Of a DNA stretch of 64,000 bases, positions 36,293 to 45,738 are shown in pieces. Position 1 is the first letter of the stretch. Every line of letters begins with the position of its first letter. Source of the DNA: Saccharothrix sp. NRRL B-16348 (lineage in GTDB: Bacteria; Actinomycetota; Actinomycetes; Mycobacteriales; Pseudonocardiaceae); the NCBI RefSeq assembly GCF_001280085.1, contig NZ_LGED01000205.1:10455-74454 (forward strand). Direction: 5' to 3'. Below the pieces are notes generated by a model that saw nothing but the letters and a program-made list of their open reading frames with translations, searched no databases and was not told the DNA's origin. The position numbers were made by a program, and so were the translations under genes.

Positions 36293-37302
36293 TCGGCCGG
36301 GCGGCGGCGCAGGCGGGGCTGCTGGACGGCCGGTGTGCGGTAGTCCATGTCGAGCGCCCCCACGCCGGTGCCGGGCGGCACGATGGCGTCGATCCGGTCG
36401 AGGACGTCGTCGTCCAGCACGGCGTCCGCGCCGGCCAGCAGGTCGTCCAGCTGGTCCATGGTGCGCGGGCCGATGATCGCGGACGTGACGCCGGGGTGGG
36501 CGATCGCGAAGGCCATCGCCAGGTGCGTCAGGGACATCCCGGCGTCCTGCGCGACGGGGATGAGCTGCTCGACCGCGTCGAGCCGCCGTTCGTCGGTCAT
36601 GTGCTTGAAGCCGTAGCTCGCGCGCTTGCTGTCGGTCTGCGTGCCCTTGCGGTAACGGCCGGTGAGCAGGCCTTGGGCGAGCGGGCTCCAGACGAGCGTG
36701 CCGATGCCGTAGCGCTCGCAGACGGGCAGCACCTCGTTCTCGATCCGCCGGTCGAGGATCGAGTACGGCGGCTGCTCGGTGCGGAACCGGGCCAGGCCGC
36801 GCCGTTCGGACACCCACTGCGCCTCGACGATCTCCGAGGCGGGGAAGGTGGAGGTGCCGATGGCGCGGATCTTCCCGGCCCGCATGAGGTCGGTGAGGAC
36901 CGACAACGTCTCCTCGACGTCGGTGTCGGGCGCGGGCCGGTGGACCTGGAACAGGTCGACGTGGTCGGTCTCCAGGCGGCGCAGGGAGTCCTCCAGGGCG
37001 CGGACCAGCCAGCGCCGCGAGTTGCCCTGGCGGTTCGGGTCCTCCCCCATCGGCAGGTGGGCCTTGGTGGCCAGCACGACGTCGTCCCGACGGCCCTTGA
37101 GGGCCTTGCCGACGATCTCCTCGGACTCGCCGTACGAGTAGATGTCGGCGGTGTCGACGAAGTTGACGCCCGCGTCCAGCGCCTTGTGGATCATCCGGGC
37201 GGACTCGTCGTGGTCGGGGTTGCCCGCGGCTCCGAACATCATCGCGCCCAGGGCGTACGGGCTGACCTTGATGCCGGTGCGGCCCAGCGTGCGGTACTTC
37301 AT
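36274..37302 (-). CDS. Aldo/keto reductase
   Basis: A 342-residue (alpha/beta)8 NADPH-dependent reductase. The catalytic set is visible: Asp and Tyr in NFVDTADIYSYGESEE, Lys in LATKAHLP and His in DLFQVHRPAPD. The cofactor-binding region includes AIIGPRTMDQLDDLL. It reduces aldehydes or ketones; the substrate is unknown. GAGGAG lies before the ATG at 37302. A divergent TetR gene and two operator copies follow, so it is probably induced by a toxic carbonyl or related ligand. The last codons are duplicated downstream. Confidence 0.92.
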   Translation of the reverse strand: MKYRTLGRTGIKVSPYALGAMMFGAAGNPDHDESARMIHKALDAGVNFVDTADIYSYGESEEIVGKALKGRRDDVVLATKAHLPMGEDPNRQGNSRRWLVRALEDSLRRLETDHVDLFQVHRPAPDTDVEETLSVLTDLMRAGKIRAIGTSTFPASEIVEAQWVSERRGLARFRTEQPPYSILDRRIENEVLPVCERYGIGTLVWSPLAQGLLTGRYRKGTQTDSKRASYGFKHMTDERRLDAVEQLIPVAQDAGMSLTHLAMAFAIAHPGVTSAIIGPRTMDQLDDLLAGADAVLDDDVLDRIDAIVPPGTGVGALDMDYRTPAVQQPRLRRRPADERSAA

Positions 37303-37353
37303 GGTTCTCCTCGTGCGTTGGCAGGTGCCCGGCGCAGCGCTACGCTGACACAA

Positions 37354-37395
37354 ACGGAACAACGTTCAACTTCGACGATACGGAACAACGTTCCG
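37354..37395. promoter_or_regulatory. Two TetR-type operators between aldo/keto reductase and TetR
   Basis: CGGAACAACGTTCAA at 37355-37369 and CGGAACAACGTTCCG at 37381-37395 share the arms CGGAAC and GTTC(CG) around a 3-base centre. The second is a perfect dyad. They are 26 bp apart and occupy the only promoter space of both genes. Confidence 0.8.
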
Positions 37396-37415
37396 CTTAG
37401 CAAGGTGGGGTGGTC

Positions 37416-38039
37416 GTGAGCGAGGAAGTCGACGCCGGCGTGACCGGGGAGCGGGCGGGCAAGCGCGTGCGCGCCGACGCGCAGCGCAACACCGACGCCC
37501 TGCTCAGCGCTGCCGCGGAGGTGTTCGCCACCTCGGGCGTGGACGCCCCGGTGCGCCAGATCACCGCCAAGGCGGGCGTGGGCGCGGGCACGCTCTACCG
37601 CCACTTCCCGCAGCGCTCGGACCTCATCGCCGCGGTGTTCCGGCACGAGGTCGACGCGTGCGCCGACGCCGCGCCCGCCCTCGCCGCACAGCACGAGCCG
37701 CTCGAAGCGCTGGTGAAGTGGTTGCAGCGCTTCACCGGGTTCATCGGCACCAAACACGGGCTCAGCGCCGCCCTGCACTCCGGCGACCCGGCCTACAGCA
37801 GCCTGCCCGCCTACTTCCAGCAGCGCTTCGTGCCCGTCCTGCGCGCCCTGCTCGACCGCGCGGCCGAGGCCGGCGAGGTCCGCTCCGACGTCGACCCGTA
37901 CGACCTGCTGCGCGCCACGGCCAACCTGACCCTGCCCGCCCGGGAGGACGACGGCCACACGCAGCGGATGGTCGCGCTGCTCATCGACGGCCTCCGCTTC
38001 GGTGCGGGCGGAACGGTCAGCGGTCCAGGGGCGGGCTGA
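37416..38039 (+). CDS. TetR family transcriptional repressor
   Basis: A TetR protein of about 207 residues. The N-terminal DNA-binding domain contains RNTDALLSAAAEVFATSGVD and QITAKAGVGAGTLYRHFPQR. The C-terminal region (WLQRFTGFIGTKHGLSAALH) is of the SbtR/actinobacterial TetR_C type. GTG 37416 has AAGGTGGGG five bases upstream. It likely represses itself and the divergent aldo/keto reductase. The 3' end overlaps the next convergent gene by 23 bases. Confidence 0.87.
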   Translation: MSEEVDAGVTGERAGKRVRADAQRNTDALLSAAAEVFATSGVDAPVRQITAKAGVGAGTLYRHFPQRSDLIAAVFRHEVDACADAAPALAAQHEPLEALVKWLQRFTGFIGTKHGLSAALHSGDPAYSSLPAYFQQRFVPVLRALLDRAAEAGEVRSDVDPYDLLRATANLTLPAREDDGHTQRMVALLIDGLRFGAGGTVSGPGAG

Positions 38040-38637
38040 TCACCAGCCGCCGGTCCACGGCCGCCACGAAGCGGTCGGCCCGGTCGGGCACGACGGACCG
38101 CGCCCACGCGCCCAGGGCGTCGAGGAACCCGACCAGGTCCCGCCGGACGTCCCGGAGGAGACCGGGCAGGGCCGCGGTCGGGACGTCGACGTGCGGCCCG
38201 GTGCGCCGGGGGTTCACCAGGTCGTCGTCCGGCCAGATCCGGACCACCTCGCCGCGGTGCGCCATCACGGCGTCCGGGCTGTGGCCGAGCCAGATCGCCT
38301 CGCCGTCGAGGACGTCCAGCCAGGTGCGCCACTCCTCCAGCCCGAAGCAGCACCCGGGCTGGACCACGAGCCCGCCCGACGCGACCCGGAGACCGCCGGG
38401 CGAGTGGCGGTCGCCGTCCTCGTCGGCGTCGGCGGCCAGGAAGGCCTCGACCGCGCCGGCCGCGTCCGGCACGTCGGCGTTCAGGTCGACGTCGCCGACG
38501 CCGTGCGCGACCAGCGCCCACGCCAGGGTGGCGACCCGGCCCGCGGTCGGCGAGCGCGGCACCTCCAGGAAGTACTCCCCCGGCTCGACGGGCCAGAACG
38601 GGCAGTCACCGAACGGGCGCTCCAACACCGGGGTCAT
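38017..38637 (-). CDS. Conserved protein of unknown function
   Basis: A 206-residue soluble protein with no signal or membrane segment. Distinctive parts are VLERPFGDCPFWPVEPGEYF, VVQPGCCFGLEEWRTWLDVL and EAIWLGHSPDAVM, with an acidic middle (DADEDGDR). I recognise no enzyme motif; paired cysteines (GCCFG) may matter. The ATG at 38637 follows GAGGTGA. It overlaps the TetR gene end by 23 bases. Confidence 0.72.
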   Translation of the reverse strand: MTPVLERPFGDCPFWPVEPGEYFLEVPRSPTAGRVATLAWALVAHGVGDVDLNADVPDAAGAVEAFLAADADEDGDRHSPGGLRVASGGLVVQPGCCFGLEEWRTWLDVLDGEAIWLGHSPDAVMAHRGEVVRIWPDDDLVNPRRTGPHVDVPTAALPGLLRDVRRDLVGFLDALGAWARSVVPDRADRFVAAVDRRLVISPPLDR

Positions 38638-38706
38638 CGTGATCACCTCGCCATTGTGGGTCGCACGGCCGGCGCGGCGAAGCCGAATAAGCGCCGTCAC
38701 GACAAA

Positions 38707-38735
38707 GCCCCGCCGCCCACCAAGGGCGACGGGGC
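38707..38735. terminator. Terminator of the RND efflux gene
   Basis: GCCCCG-c-CGCC pairs with GGCG-a-CGGGGC, ten pairs with one mismatch, immediately after the stop of the RND permease gene (minus strand). Confidence 0.6.
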
Positions 38736-38753
38736 CTGTCGAACCGGCGAACG

Positions 38754-41700
38754 TCAGACGGTGACCGGCTCCCGGTCCTCGACGGGCCGCGCGGCCTTGC
38801 GCGCCCGGCGGCGCTCCTTGCGGCCCTCGACCATCGAGTACAGCGTCGGCACCAGCACCAGGGTGAGCAGCGTGGAGCTGATCAGGCCGCCGATCACCAC
38901 GATCGCCAGCGGCTTGCCGATGAACGCGCCCTCGCCGGTGATGCCCAACGCCATCGGCAGCAACGCGAAGATCGTCGCCGCCGCGGTCATCAGGATCGGC
39001 CGCAACCGCCGCCGACCGCCCTCGACCACCGCCTCGCGCACCGGCATCCCGTCCCGCCGGTACTGGTTGACCAGGTCGATCAGCACGATCGCGTTGGTCA
39101 CCACGATCCCGACGAGCATCAGCATGCCGATCAGCGCGGGCAGGCCGAGCGGGGTGCCGGTGAGCAGCAGCAGGCCGATCGCGCCGGTCGCCGCGAACGG
39201 GATCGACACCAGCAGGATCAGCGGCTGCACCAGGCTGCGGAACGTCGCCACCATGATCAGGAACACGATCGCGATCGCGGCGAGCATGGCCAGGCCCAGG
39301 TCGGCGAACGTCTCGGCCTGGTCGGCGCTGACGCCGCCGATGCTGTGCGTGGCGCCGGCGGGCAGGTCCACCGCGTCCAGGCGCGACGTCAGGTCCGCCG
39401 TCACCGCGCCCAGGTCGGACCCGGTGGCCTTGGCCGACACGGTGGCGCTGCGCGCGCCGTCGGTGCGCCGCACCTGCACCGGACCGTCCACCACGGCCAC
39501 CTCGGCGACCTGGCCGAGCGTGACGCCACCCGGCAGCGGCAACGCGCGCAACGCGTCCACGTCGGCCGGCGTGGTGCCCGTGCGCAGCACGACCTGCTGC
39601 GAGCTGCCGTCGATCGGCAACTGGCCCACCGGCACGCCCCGCAGCGCCTGCGCCGCGAACTGGCCGATGACCTGGCCGCTGAGCCCTCGCGCCGCCGCCG
39701 CGGCCTGATCCACGGTCACCTGCACGCGCGGCGCGCTCACCGACAGGTCGTCGGTGACCTCGCCGACGCCGGGCGTGCCGGACACGACCTGCCGCACGCG
39801 GTCGGCCGCGGCCCGCAGCGAGTCCGCGTCGGGCGCGGTGACCAGCACGTCGATCGTGTCCGAGCCGAAGCCGGACGCCGCCGCGCCGAACGCCACCTCG
39901 CCCGCGCCGGGCGTGTTCGCGAGTTGCTCGGTCAGCCGGTCCTGCAACGCCTCCAGGTCCGTGCCCTCGCGCACGGTGGCGCGCACGCTGGTGTCGCCGT
40001 CACCGCCGAAGCCGAACGCGGCCAGGCTGTTGTCCGTGCCGATGGTGACCTGGTAGGTCTCCACCTCGTCGGTCTCCGCCAGCACGCCTTCGAGCTTGCG
40101 CGCCGCGTCGTCCCGGGCGGCGAGGCTGCTGCCCGGCGGCAGCTTCTGGCTGCCCTGCAACGCGGTGCCGCCCGCGTTGTCGATGAAGTTGGTCTCCAGC
40201 GAGCCGGCCAGGCCGAGCGTGCCGCCGAAGATGAGCACGGCGATCAGCAACGTCACCCAGCGGCGCGTGGTGGCGAACTTGAGCACCGGCACGTAGGCGC
40301 GCTGCAACGGGCTGCGCTTCTCCTTCTCCAGCGCCGCCTCGCGCGCCTTCGCCGCCTCCTCCGGGTCGGTCGGCACGGCCGGGCGCTTGAGGAACCAGAA
40401 CGCCAGCACCGGCACGATCGTCAACGACACCAGCAGCGACGCCAGCAGCGCCACGGTGACCGTGATGGAGAACGGCCCGAACAGCTCGCCCGCGATGCCG
40501 CCGACGAACGCGATCGGCAGGAACACCGCGACCGTGGTCAGCGTGGACGCGGTCACCGCGCCCGCCACCTCGCGCACGCCGTCGAGCACGGCGCGTTGCT
40601 TCTCCTCGCCGTAGCCGAGGTGCCGCTTGATGTTCTCCAGCACCACGATCGAGTCGTCCACCACCCGGCCGACCGCGATCGTCAGGGCGCCGAGGGTGAG
40701 CAGGTTCAACGACAGGTCGCCGGTGTAGAGGGCGATCAGCGCGACCACCACGGACAGCGGGATCGACACCGCCGTCACCAGCGTGGACCGCACCGACAGC
40801 AGGAACAGCAGGATCACGACCACCGCGAACAGCAGCCCGAGCAGGCCCTCCGTGGTCAGGCCGCTGATCGCCTTCTCCACCTGCGGGCCCTGGTCGAACG
40901 CGACGGTGAGCGTGGAGTCGGCCGCCTCGCCCCACTCGCCGAGCTTGGCGCGGACCTGCTGGGAGATCTCGACCGCGTTGCCGTCGGCGGTCATCGTGAC
41001 CGCGACGCCCAACGTGGCCTCGCCGTTGGTGCGGGTGAGCACGGTCGCCGCCTCGGGCGCGGACTCGACCCGGGCCACGTCGCCGAGCTTCACCGGGCCG
41101 GCGGGCGAGGCGAGCAGCAGGTTCCGCAGGTCGTCCACGGTGGCGACGGGGCTGCCGATCTGCACGGTCAGCGTCTTGTCGGCCTCCGGCACGGTGCCCG
41201 CCGGCATGACCGCGCCCGCCGTGGTCAGGGCCGCGGTCAGCGCCTGGGGGTCCACGCGGGCCGCGCCGAGGCGGGCGTAGTCCACGGTGACGTTGACCTG
41301 GCGGTCGCGTTCACCGCTGACCGTGGCCTCCCGGACGCCGGGGATCGCCTCCAGGCCGGGCACGACCTCGGCGCGCAGCCGGGCCGCGGCGGCGATGTCG
41401 TCGTCACCGGAGGTCGCGGCGAGCGCGATCACCGGGATGTCGTCGGTGCTGCCCTGCGCGACGGTCGGCTCGACGCCCTGCGGCAGGCGCGGCTGGAGCC
41501 GGTTCACCGCCTGCTGCATCTTGGCCACGGCGGCGTCGATGTCGGTGCCGTAGGTGAACATCACCTGGACCGTCGCGGAGCTCTCGGCGGAGCGGGTGAA
41601 CACCTGCTCGACGCCCTCGACGCCGCGCACCGCCGACTGGATGGGCTCCGCGACCTGGCTGTCCACCAGGTCCGGCGACGCGCCGGGGAACGGCGCGATG

Positions 41701-41843
41701 ACCACCGCGGCGGGCAACTCGATGGACGGGAAGAGCTGCTGCTTGATCGAGGGCAGCGAGAACACGCCGAAACCGATCACGAGCAGGCTGAGCAGCCCGA
41801 CGAGACTTCGGTTGGCCAGGCTCAGCCGAGCCAGCACGGACAT
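38754..41843 (-). CDS. RND-superfamily efflux permease (HAE1/SwrC-like)
   Basis: A 1029-residue inner-membrane transporter. TM1 is at SLVGLLSLLVIGFGVFSLPS. Porter-domain sequences such as FPGASPDLVDSQVAEPIQSA follow. The proton-relay aspartates are in AVGRVVDDSIVVLENIKRHL, and a second set of helices lies in MLAAIAIVFLIMVATFRSLV. This is the hydrophobe/amphiphile RND type, here in a Gram-positive without any adaptor or outer-membrane partner beside it, as in SwrC. AAGGAGA lies nine bases before the ATG. The upstream gap of 319 bp holds three GTGA...TCAC palindromes. Confidence 0.93.
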   Translation of the reverse strand: MSVLARLSLANRSLVGLLSLLVIGFGVFSLPSIKQQLFPSIELPAAVVIAPFPGASPDLVDSQVAEPIQSAVRGVEGVEQVFTRSAESSATVQVMFTYGTDIDAAVAKMQQAVNRLQPRLPQGVEPTVAQGSTDDIPVIALAATSGDDDIAAAARLRAEVVPGLEAIPGVREATVSGERDRQVNVTVDYARLGAARVDPQALTAALTTAGAVMPAGTVPEADKTLTVQIGSPVATVDDLRNLLLASPAGPVKLGDVARVESAPEAATVLTRTNGEATLGVAVTMTADGNAVEISQQVRAKLGEWGEAADSTLTVAFDQGPQVEKAISGLTTEGLLGLLFAVVVILLFLLSVRSTLVTAVSIPLSVVVALIALYTGDLSLNLLTLGALTIAVGRVVDDSIVVLENIKRHLGYGEEKQRAVLDGVREVAGAVTASTLTTVAVFLPIAFVGGIAGELFGPFSITVTVALLASLLVSLTIVPVLAFWFLKRPAVPTDPEEAAKAREAALEKEKRSPLQRAYVPVLKFATTRRWVTLLIAVLIFGGTLGLAGSLETNFIDNAGGTALQGSQKLPPGSSLAARDDAARKLEGVLAETDEVETYQVTIGTDNSLAAFGFGGDGDTSVRATVREGTDLEALQDRLTEQLANTPGAGEVAFGAAASGFGSDTIDVLVTAPDADSLRAAADRVRQVVSGTPGVGEVTDDLSVSAPRVQVTVDQAAAAARGLSGQVIGQFAAQALRGVPVGQLPIDGSSQQVVLRTGTTPADVDALRALPLPGGVTLGQVAEVAVVDGPVQVRRTDGARSATVSAKATGSDLGAVTADLTSRLDAVDLPAGATHSIGGVSADQAETFADLGLAMLAAIAIVFLIMVATFRSLVQPLILLVSIPFAATGAIGLLLLTGTPLGLPALIGMLMLVGIVVTNAIVLIDLVNQYRRDGMPVREAVVEGGRRRLRPILMTAAATIFALLPMALGITGEGAFIGKPLAIVVIGGLISSTLLTLVLVPTLYSMVEGRKERRRARKAARPVEDREPVTV

Positions 41844-42162
41844 CGTGGGAATCTCCTTGGTGGGCGGGACCTGCCGGCAGGCGACTGCTCGGGGTGCCGC
41901 GGGCGGATGTGCGAACGCTGGCACACGCCACCTGAGAACGGACTCAGACATGGGTTGACCGCGCGCCCCTCAGGACGCCTCTGACCTGCGCGGATGCCAT
42001 GCCCGACAAGATCGTCCCCGTCCGGTGATCTTTATCACGGCGAACGCTTCGGCACCACTACTCCTTTCGGGGGATTGTTCGTGACCGGCCGTAACAGGGT
42101 TCACCACAGGGTGATGTCACAGGTATCCGACGTGTGACCGCCATCACCTGTGCGAGGTGTCT
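41844..42162. other. 319-bp intergenic region with GTGA/TCAC dyads
   Basis: No gene is seen. It contains GTGAT-cttt-ATCAC (42025-42038), GTGA-tg-TCAC (42111-42120), and TGTGA-ccgcca-TCACC (42133-42148), a one-mismatch match to the cAMP-receptor (Crp/GlxR) site TGTGA-N6-TCACA. The last lies 14 bp before the ATG of the DUF4082 protein, so it would overlap its promoter or leader. It also serves as the upstream region of the RND gene. Confidence 0.55.
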
Positions 42163-45100
42163 ATGCCGCTCAACGCAATCGCCCTGGAGAACCAGAAGCC
42201 AGGGAACCCGGCGAGCGAGTGGGACCTGGGCGGACCGGCGTCGCCCACCATCGAGGGCTTCGCCACCCGGATGAGCGTCAACCGCGGCACGACCGTCGAC
42301 TTCAAGATCAACACGACGTCGTCGAACTACCGGATCGACGTGTACCGGCTCGGCTACTACGCGGGCCTCGGCGCCCGGAAGGTCGCGACGATCCAGCGCA
42401 CCACGCCGTCACCCCAGCCCGCGCCCGGCGGCGACCCGGCGATCGGCTACTACGACGCGGGCAACTGGAGCGTCACGGCGTCGTGGGCGGTGCCCGCGGA
42501 CGCCGTGTCCGGCGTGTACCTGGCCAAGCTCGTCCGGCAGGACGGCGTCACCGGCGCGTCCCACATCCCGTTCGTGGTGCGCGCCGACGGCACCCAGCAC
42601 GACATCGCCTTCCAGACCTCCGACACCACCTGGCACGCCTACAACGGGTGGGGCGGGGCGAACCTGTACGGCGGCAACGCCACCGCCGCGCCGGACGGGC
42701 GCGCGTACAAGGTCAGCTACAACCGCCCGATCCGCACCCGCGACCGGGTCGGCGCCGCCGCCGCGCCGCAGGACTACCTGCTGAGCGCCGAGTACGCGGC
42801 GATCCGGTGGCTGGAGCGCAACGGCTACGACGTCGCCTACCTCGCCGCGGTCGACGTCGGGCCCGGCAACGTGCCGCTCACGCAGTTCAAGGTGTTCCTG
42901 TCCACCGGCCACGACGAGTACTGGTCGGGCGACCAGCGCGCGCACGTCCAGGCGGCCCGCGACGCGGGCGTGCACCTGGTCTTCATCAGCGGCAACGAGG
43001 TCTACTGGAAGACCAGGTGGGAGCCGGACATCACCGGGGCGCCCGGCCGCACCCTGGTCTGCTACAAGGAGACCTGGGCCGGCGAGAAGATCGACCCGAG
43101 CGCGGAGTGGACCGGCACCTGGCGCGACACCGCCGCCACCCCGCCGTCGGACGGCGGCCGGCCGGAGAACGCGCTGACCGGCACGCTCTTCCAGGTCGAC
43201 TCCTACCGCTACGACGTCATCCGGGTGCCGCACCCGCTGACGCGGTCCAGGTTCTGGCGCGACACCCGGGTCGCCCTGACCCCGCCCGGCGGCACGACCG
43301 ACCTGGTGCCGGGGCTGCTCGGCTACGAGTGGGACGAGTCGCCGAACAACCGGTTCCGCCCGCCGGGCCTCATCCGGCTGTCGTCCACCTCGCTGGACGT
43401 GCACGCCTACCTGGTCGACTACGGCCGGACGACGGCCGCCGCGCCCGCCACCCACCACCTCACCCTCTACCGGGCCCCGAGCGGCGCCATCGTGTTCGGC
43501 GCGGGCACCGTCTTCTGGGCGTTCGGGCTCGACGCCGTGCACGACGAGACCAGCAACGGCACGTATCCCCCTGTCGTGGTGGACCGCGCCGTCCAGCAGA
43601 CGATGGTGAACCTGTTCGCCGACATGACCGTGCAGCCGACCACGCGGCAGGGCGACCTGGTCGCGGCGACCGCGTCGACCGACGTCACGCCGCCGACGGC
43701 GGTCATCGCCGCGCCCGCGAACGGCGCGTCCGTCGTGCAGCAGCAGCGGGTCGTGGTCAGCGGCACGGCGAGCGACGTCGGCGGTGTCGTGGCCGCCGTG
43801 GAGGTCTCCACCGACGGCGGCACGTCGTGGCGCGCGGCGCAGGGCACGGCGAGCTGGACGTTCGACTGGTGGCCCCGCCTGCCGGGGCAGCACACGATCC
43901 GGGTGCGGGCGGTGGACGACAGCCTCAACGTCCAGTCGCCCGCCGCGAGCGTCGCCGTGACCGTGACGCCCGCCGCGTCGGTCCGGCTGTTCGACCCGAC
44001 CGACGTGCCGTTCGCGCTGCGCACGGCCGAGCACGCCGCGCTGGAACTCGGCGTGCGGTTCTCCGTCAACACCGCGGGCTCGGCGACCGGCATCCGCTTC
44101 TACAAGAACCCGCACGTCACCGGCGCGCACACGGCGCACCTGTGGAGCGCCGACGGCACGCTGCTCGCGACCGCGACGTTCACCGGCGAGACCGCGAGCG
44201 GCTGGCAGCAGGCGAACTTCCCCGCGCCCGTCGCGCTGTCCCGCGGCGCGACCTACATCGCGTCCTACCACAACGTCGGCTTCTACTCCGCCGACCCGAA
44301 CTACTACACGACCGCGCGGACCGGCGGCGCGGTGACGGCGCCCGCCGGGGACAACGGCGTGTTCGCCTACGGCGCGTCGGCCACGTTCCCCGCCAACACG
44401 TTCCGCGGCACGAACTACTGGGTCGACGTCGTCTTCGCCCGCGCGGGCGGCGCGGGCAACCTCCCGCCGGTCGCGGGCAACGACGGCGGCTTCACCACCA
44501 ACCAGGGCACGGCGATCGTGATCCCGGCCGCGGCGCTGCTGGCCAACGACAGCGACCCCAACGGCTACCCGCTGTCGATCACCGGCGCGGACAACCCCGT
44601 CAACGGCACGGTGACGTGGTCCGCGGCCGCGCAGGCGGTGACGTTCACGCCCAGCGCGGGTTTCGCGGGCCTGGCCACGTTCCGCTACACGATCACCAAC
44701 GGCCACAACGCCCCCGTGTCGGCGACGGTGTCCGTGTCCGTGCTGGCCGCCGCCGTCCGGCAGACGCTGTTCCGGCCGACCGACACCCCGGCGGTCGCGG
44801 GCTTCGACGACCCCCACCCGGTCAACCTCGGCGTGAAGTTCCACTGCACCACGACGGGCGCCAAGGCCAAGGGCGTCCGGTTCTACAAGGCGCCGCAGAA
44901 CTCCGGCACGCACGCGGCCCGCCTGTGGACCGCGAACGGGACGCTGCTCGCGTCGGCGACGTTCACCGGCGAGACCGCGAGCGGCTGGCAGGAGGCGACC
45001 TTCCCGACACCGGTCGACCTCACCGCCGGCACGACCTACGTCGCGTCGTACCACACCACGGCCGGCAACTACGCCGTCACCGGGAACTTCTTCGCCAACG

Positions 45101-45738
45101 CGCACACCCGCGACGCGCTCGTCGCGCCGTCCAGCGCCGGCTCTGCAGGCAACGGCGTGTTCGCCTACGGCCCGTCCGCCGCCTTCCCGACCTCGTCGTT
45201 CAACGCCACGAACTACTGGGTGGACGTGGTGGTCGACGCGCCCGCGCCGCTGCTGCGGACCCTCTTCGAGGTCGCCGACACGCCCGCCGTCGTGACGGTG
45301 GCCGACTCGGGACCCGTGCAGCTGGGCACGAAGTTCCGCACGTCGGCGACGGACGCGGCGGCGGTCGGGATCCGGTTCTACAAAGGACCGCAGAACACCG
45401 GCGCCCACACGGCCCACCTGTGGACCGCGAACGGGGTGCTGCTCGCGTCGGCGACGTTCACCGGCGAGACGGCGAGCGGCTGGCAGCAGGTCGTCTTCGG
45501 CACGCCCGTGCCGCTGACCGCCGGCGTCACCTACATCGCGTCGTACCACACGAACGCGCCGTACTCGGCCACGCCGGACTTCTTCGGCGCCCACCACGTG
45601 AAGGGCTCGTTGACCGGCCTGTCGAGCGCGAGCGGCGGCGGCAACGGCGTCTTCACCTACGGACCGGCGGGCAGCTTCCCCAACTCGACGTTCAACGCCA
45701 CGAACTACTGGGTGGACGTCGTGGTGCGGTCCAGCTGA
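42163..45738 (+). CDS. Modular DUF4082 protein with N,N-dimethylformamidase-like domain and Ig/cadherin-like repeats
   Basis: 1191 residues. The first 500 form a domain seen with N,N-dimethylformamidase large subunits (NQKPGNPASEWDL, VYRLGYYAGLGARKV, FLSTGHDEYWSGDQR, FISGNEVYWKTRWE). An Ig-like domain (about 510-600) and a cadherin/VCBS-like domain (767-861) separate three DUF4082 copies (606-757, 865-1025, 1030-1191), each with FTGETASGWQ and TNYWVDVV. Such proteins are normally secreted, but no signal peptide is visible: the in-frame stop upstream is at 42112 and the ATG 42163 (GAGG five bases before) starts at MPLNAIALENQ. The last gene-end bases overlap the next convergent gene by 34. Confidence 0.82.
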   Translation: MPLNAIALENQKPGNPASEWDLGGPASPTIEGFATRMSVNRGTTVDFKINTTSSNYRIDVYRLGYYAGLGARKVATIQRTTPSPQPAPGGDPAIGYYDAGNWSVTASWAVPADAVSGVYLAKLVRQDGVTGASHIPFVVRADGTQHDIAFQTSDTTWHAYNGWGGANLYGGNATAAPDGRAYKVSYNRPIRTRDRVGAAAAPQDYLLSAEYAAIRWLERNGYDVAYLAAVDVGPGNVPLTQFKVFLSTGHDEYWSGDQRAHVQAARDAGVHLVFISGNEVYWKTRWEPDITGAPGRTLVCYKETWAGEKIDPSAEWTGTWRDTAATPPSDGGRPENALTGTLFQVDSYRYDVIRVPHPLTRSRFWRDTRVALTPPGGTTDLVPGLLGYEWDESPNNRFRPPGLIRLSSTSLDVHAYLVDYGRTTAAAPATHHLTLYRAPSGAIVFGAGTVFWAFGLDAVHDETSNGTYPPVVVDRAVQQTMVNLFADMTVQPTTRQGDLVAATASTDVTPPTAVIAAPANGASVVQQQRVVVSGTASDVGGVVAAVEVSTDGGTSWRAAQGTASWTFDWWPRLPGQHTIRVRAVDDSLNVQSPAASVAVTVTPAASVRLFDPTDVPFALRTAEHAALELGVRFSVNTAGSATGIRFYKNPHVTGAHTAHLWSADGTLLATATFTGETASGWQQANFPAPVALSRGATYIASYHNVGFYSADPNYYTTARTGGAVTAPAGDNGVFAYGASATFPANTFRGTNYWVDVVFARAGGAGNLPPVAGNDGGFTTNQGTAIVIPAAALLANDSDPNGYPLSITGADNPVNGTVTWSAAAQAVTFTPSAGFAGLATFRYTITNGHNAPVSATVSVSVLAAAVRQTLFRPTDTPAVAGFDDPHPVNLGVKFHCTTTGAKAKGVRFYKAPQNSGTHAARLWTANGTLLASATFTGETASGWQEATFPTPVDLTAGTTYVASYHTTAGNYAVTGNFFANAHTRDALVAPSSAGSAGNGVFAYGPSAAFPTSSFNATNYWVDVVVDAPAPLLRTLFEVADTPAVVTVADSGPVQLGTKFRTSATDAAAVGIRFYKGPQNTGAHTAHLWTANGVLLASATFTGETASGWQQVVFGTPVPLTAGVTYIASYHTNAPYSATPDFFGAHHVKGSLTGLSSASGGGNGVFTYGPAGSFPNSTFNATNYWVDVVVRSS

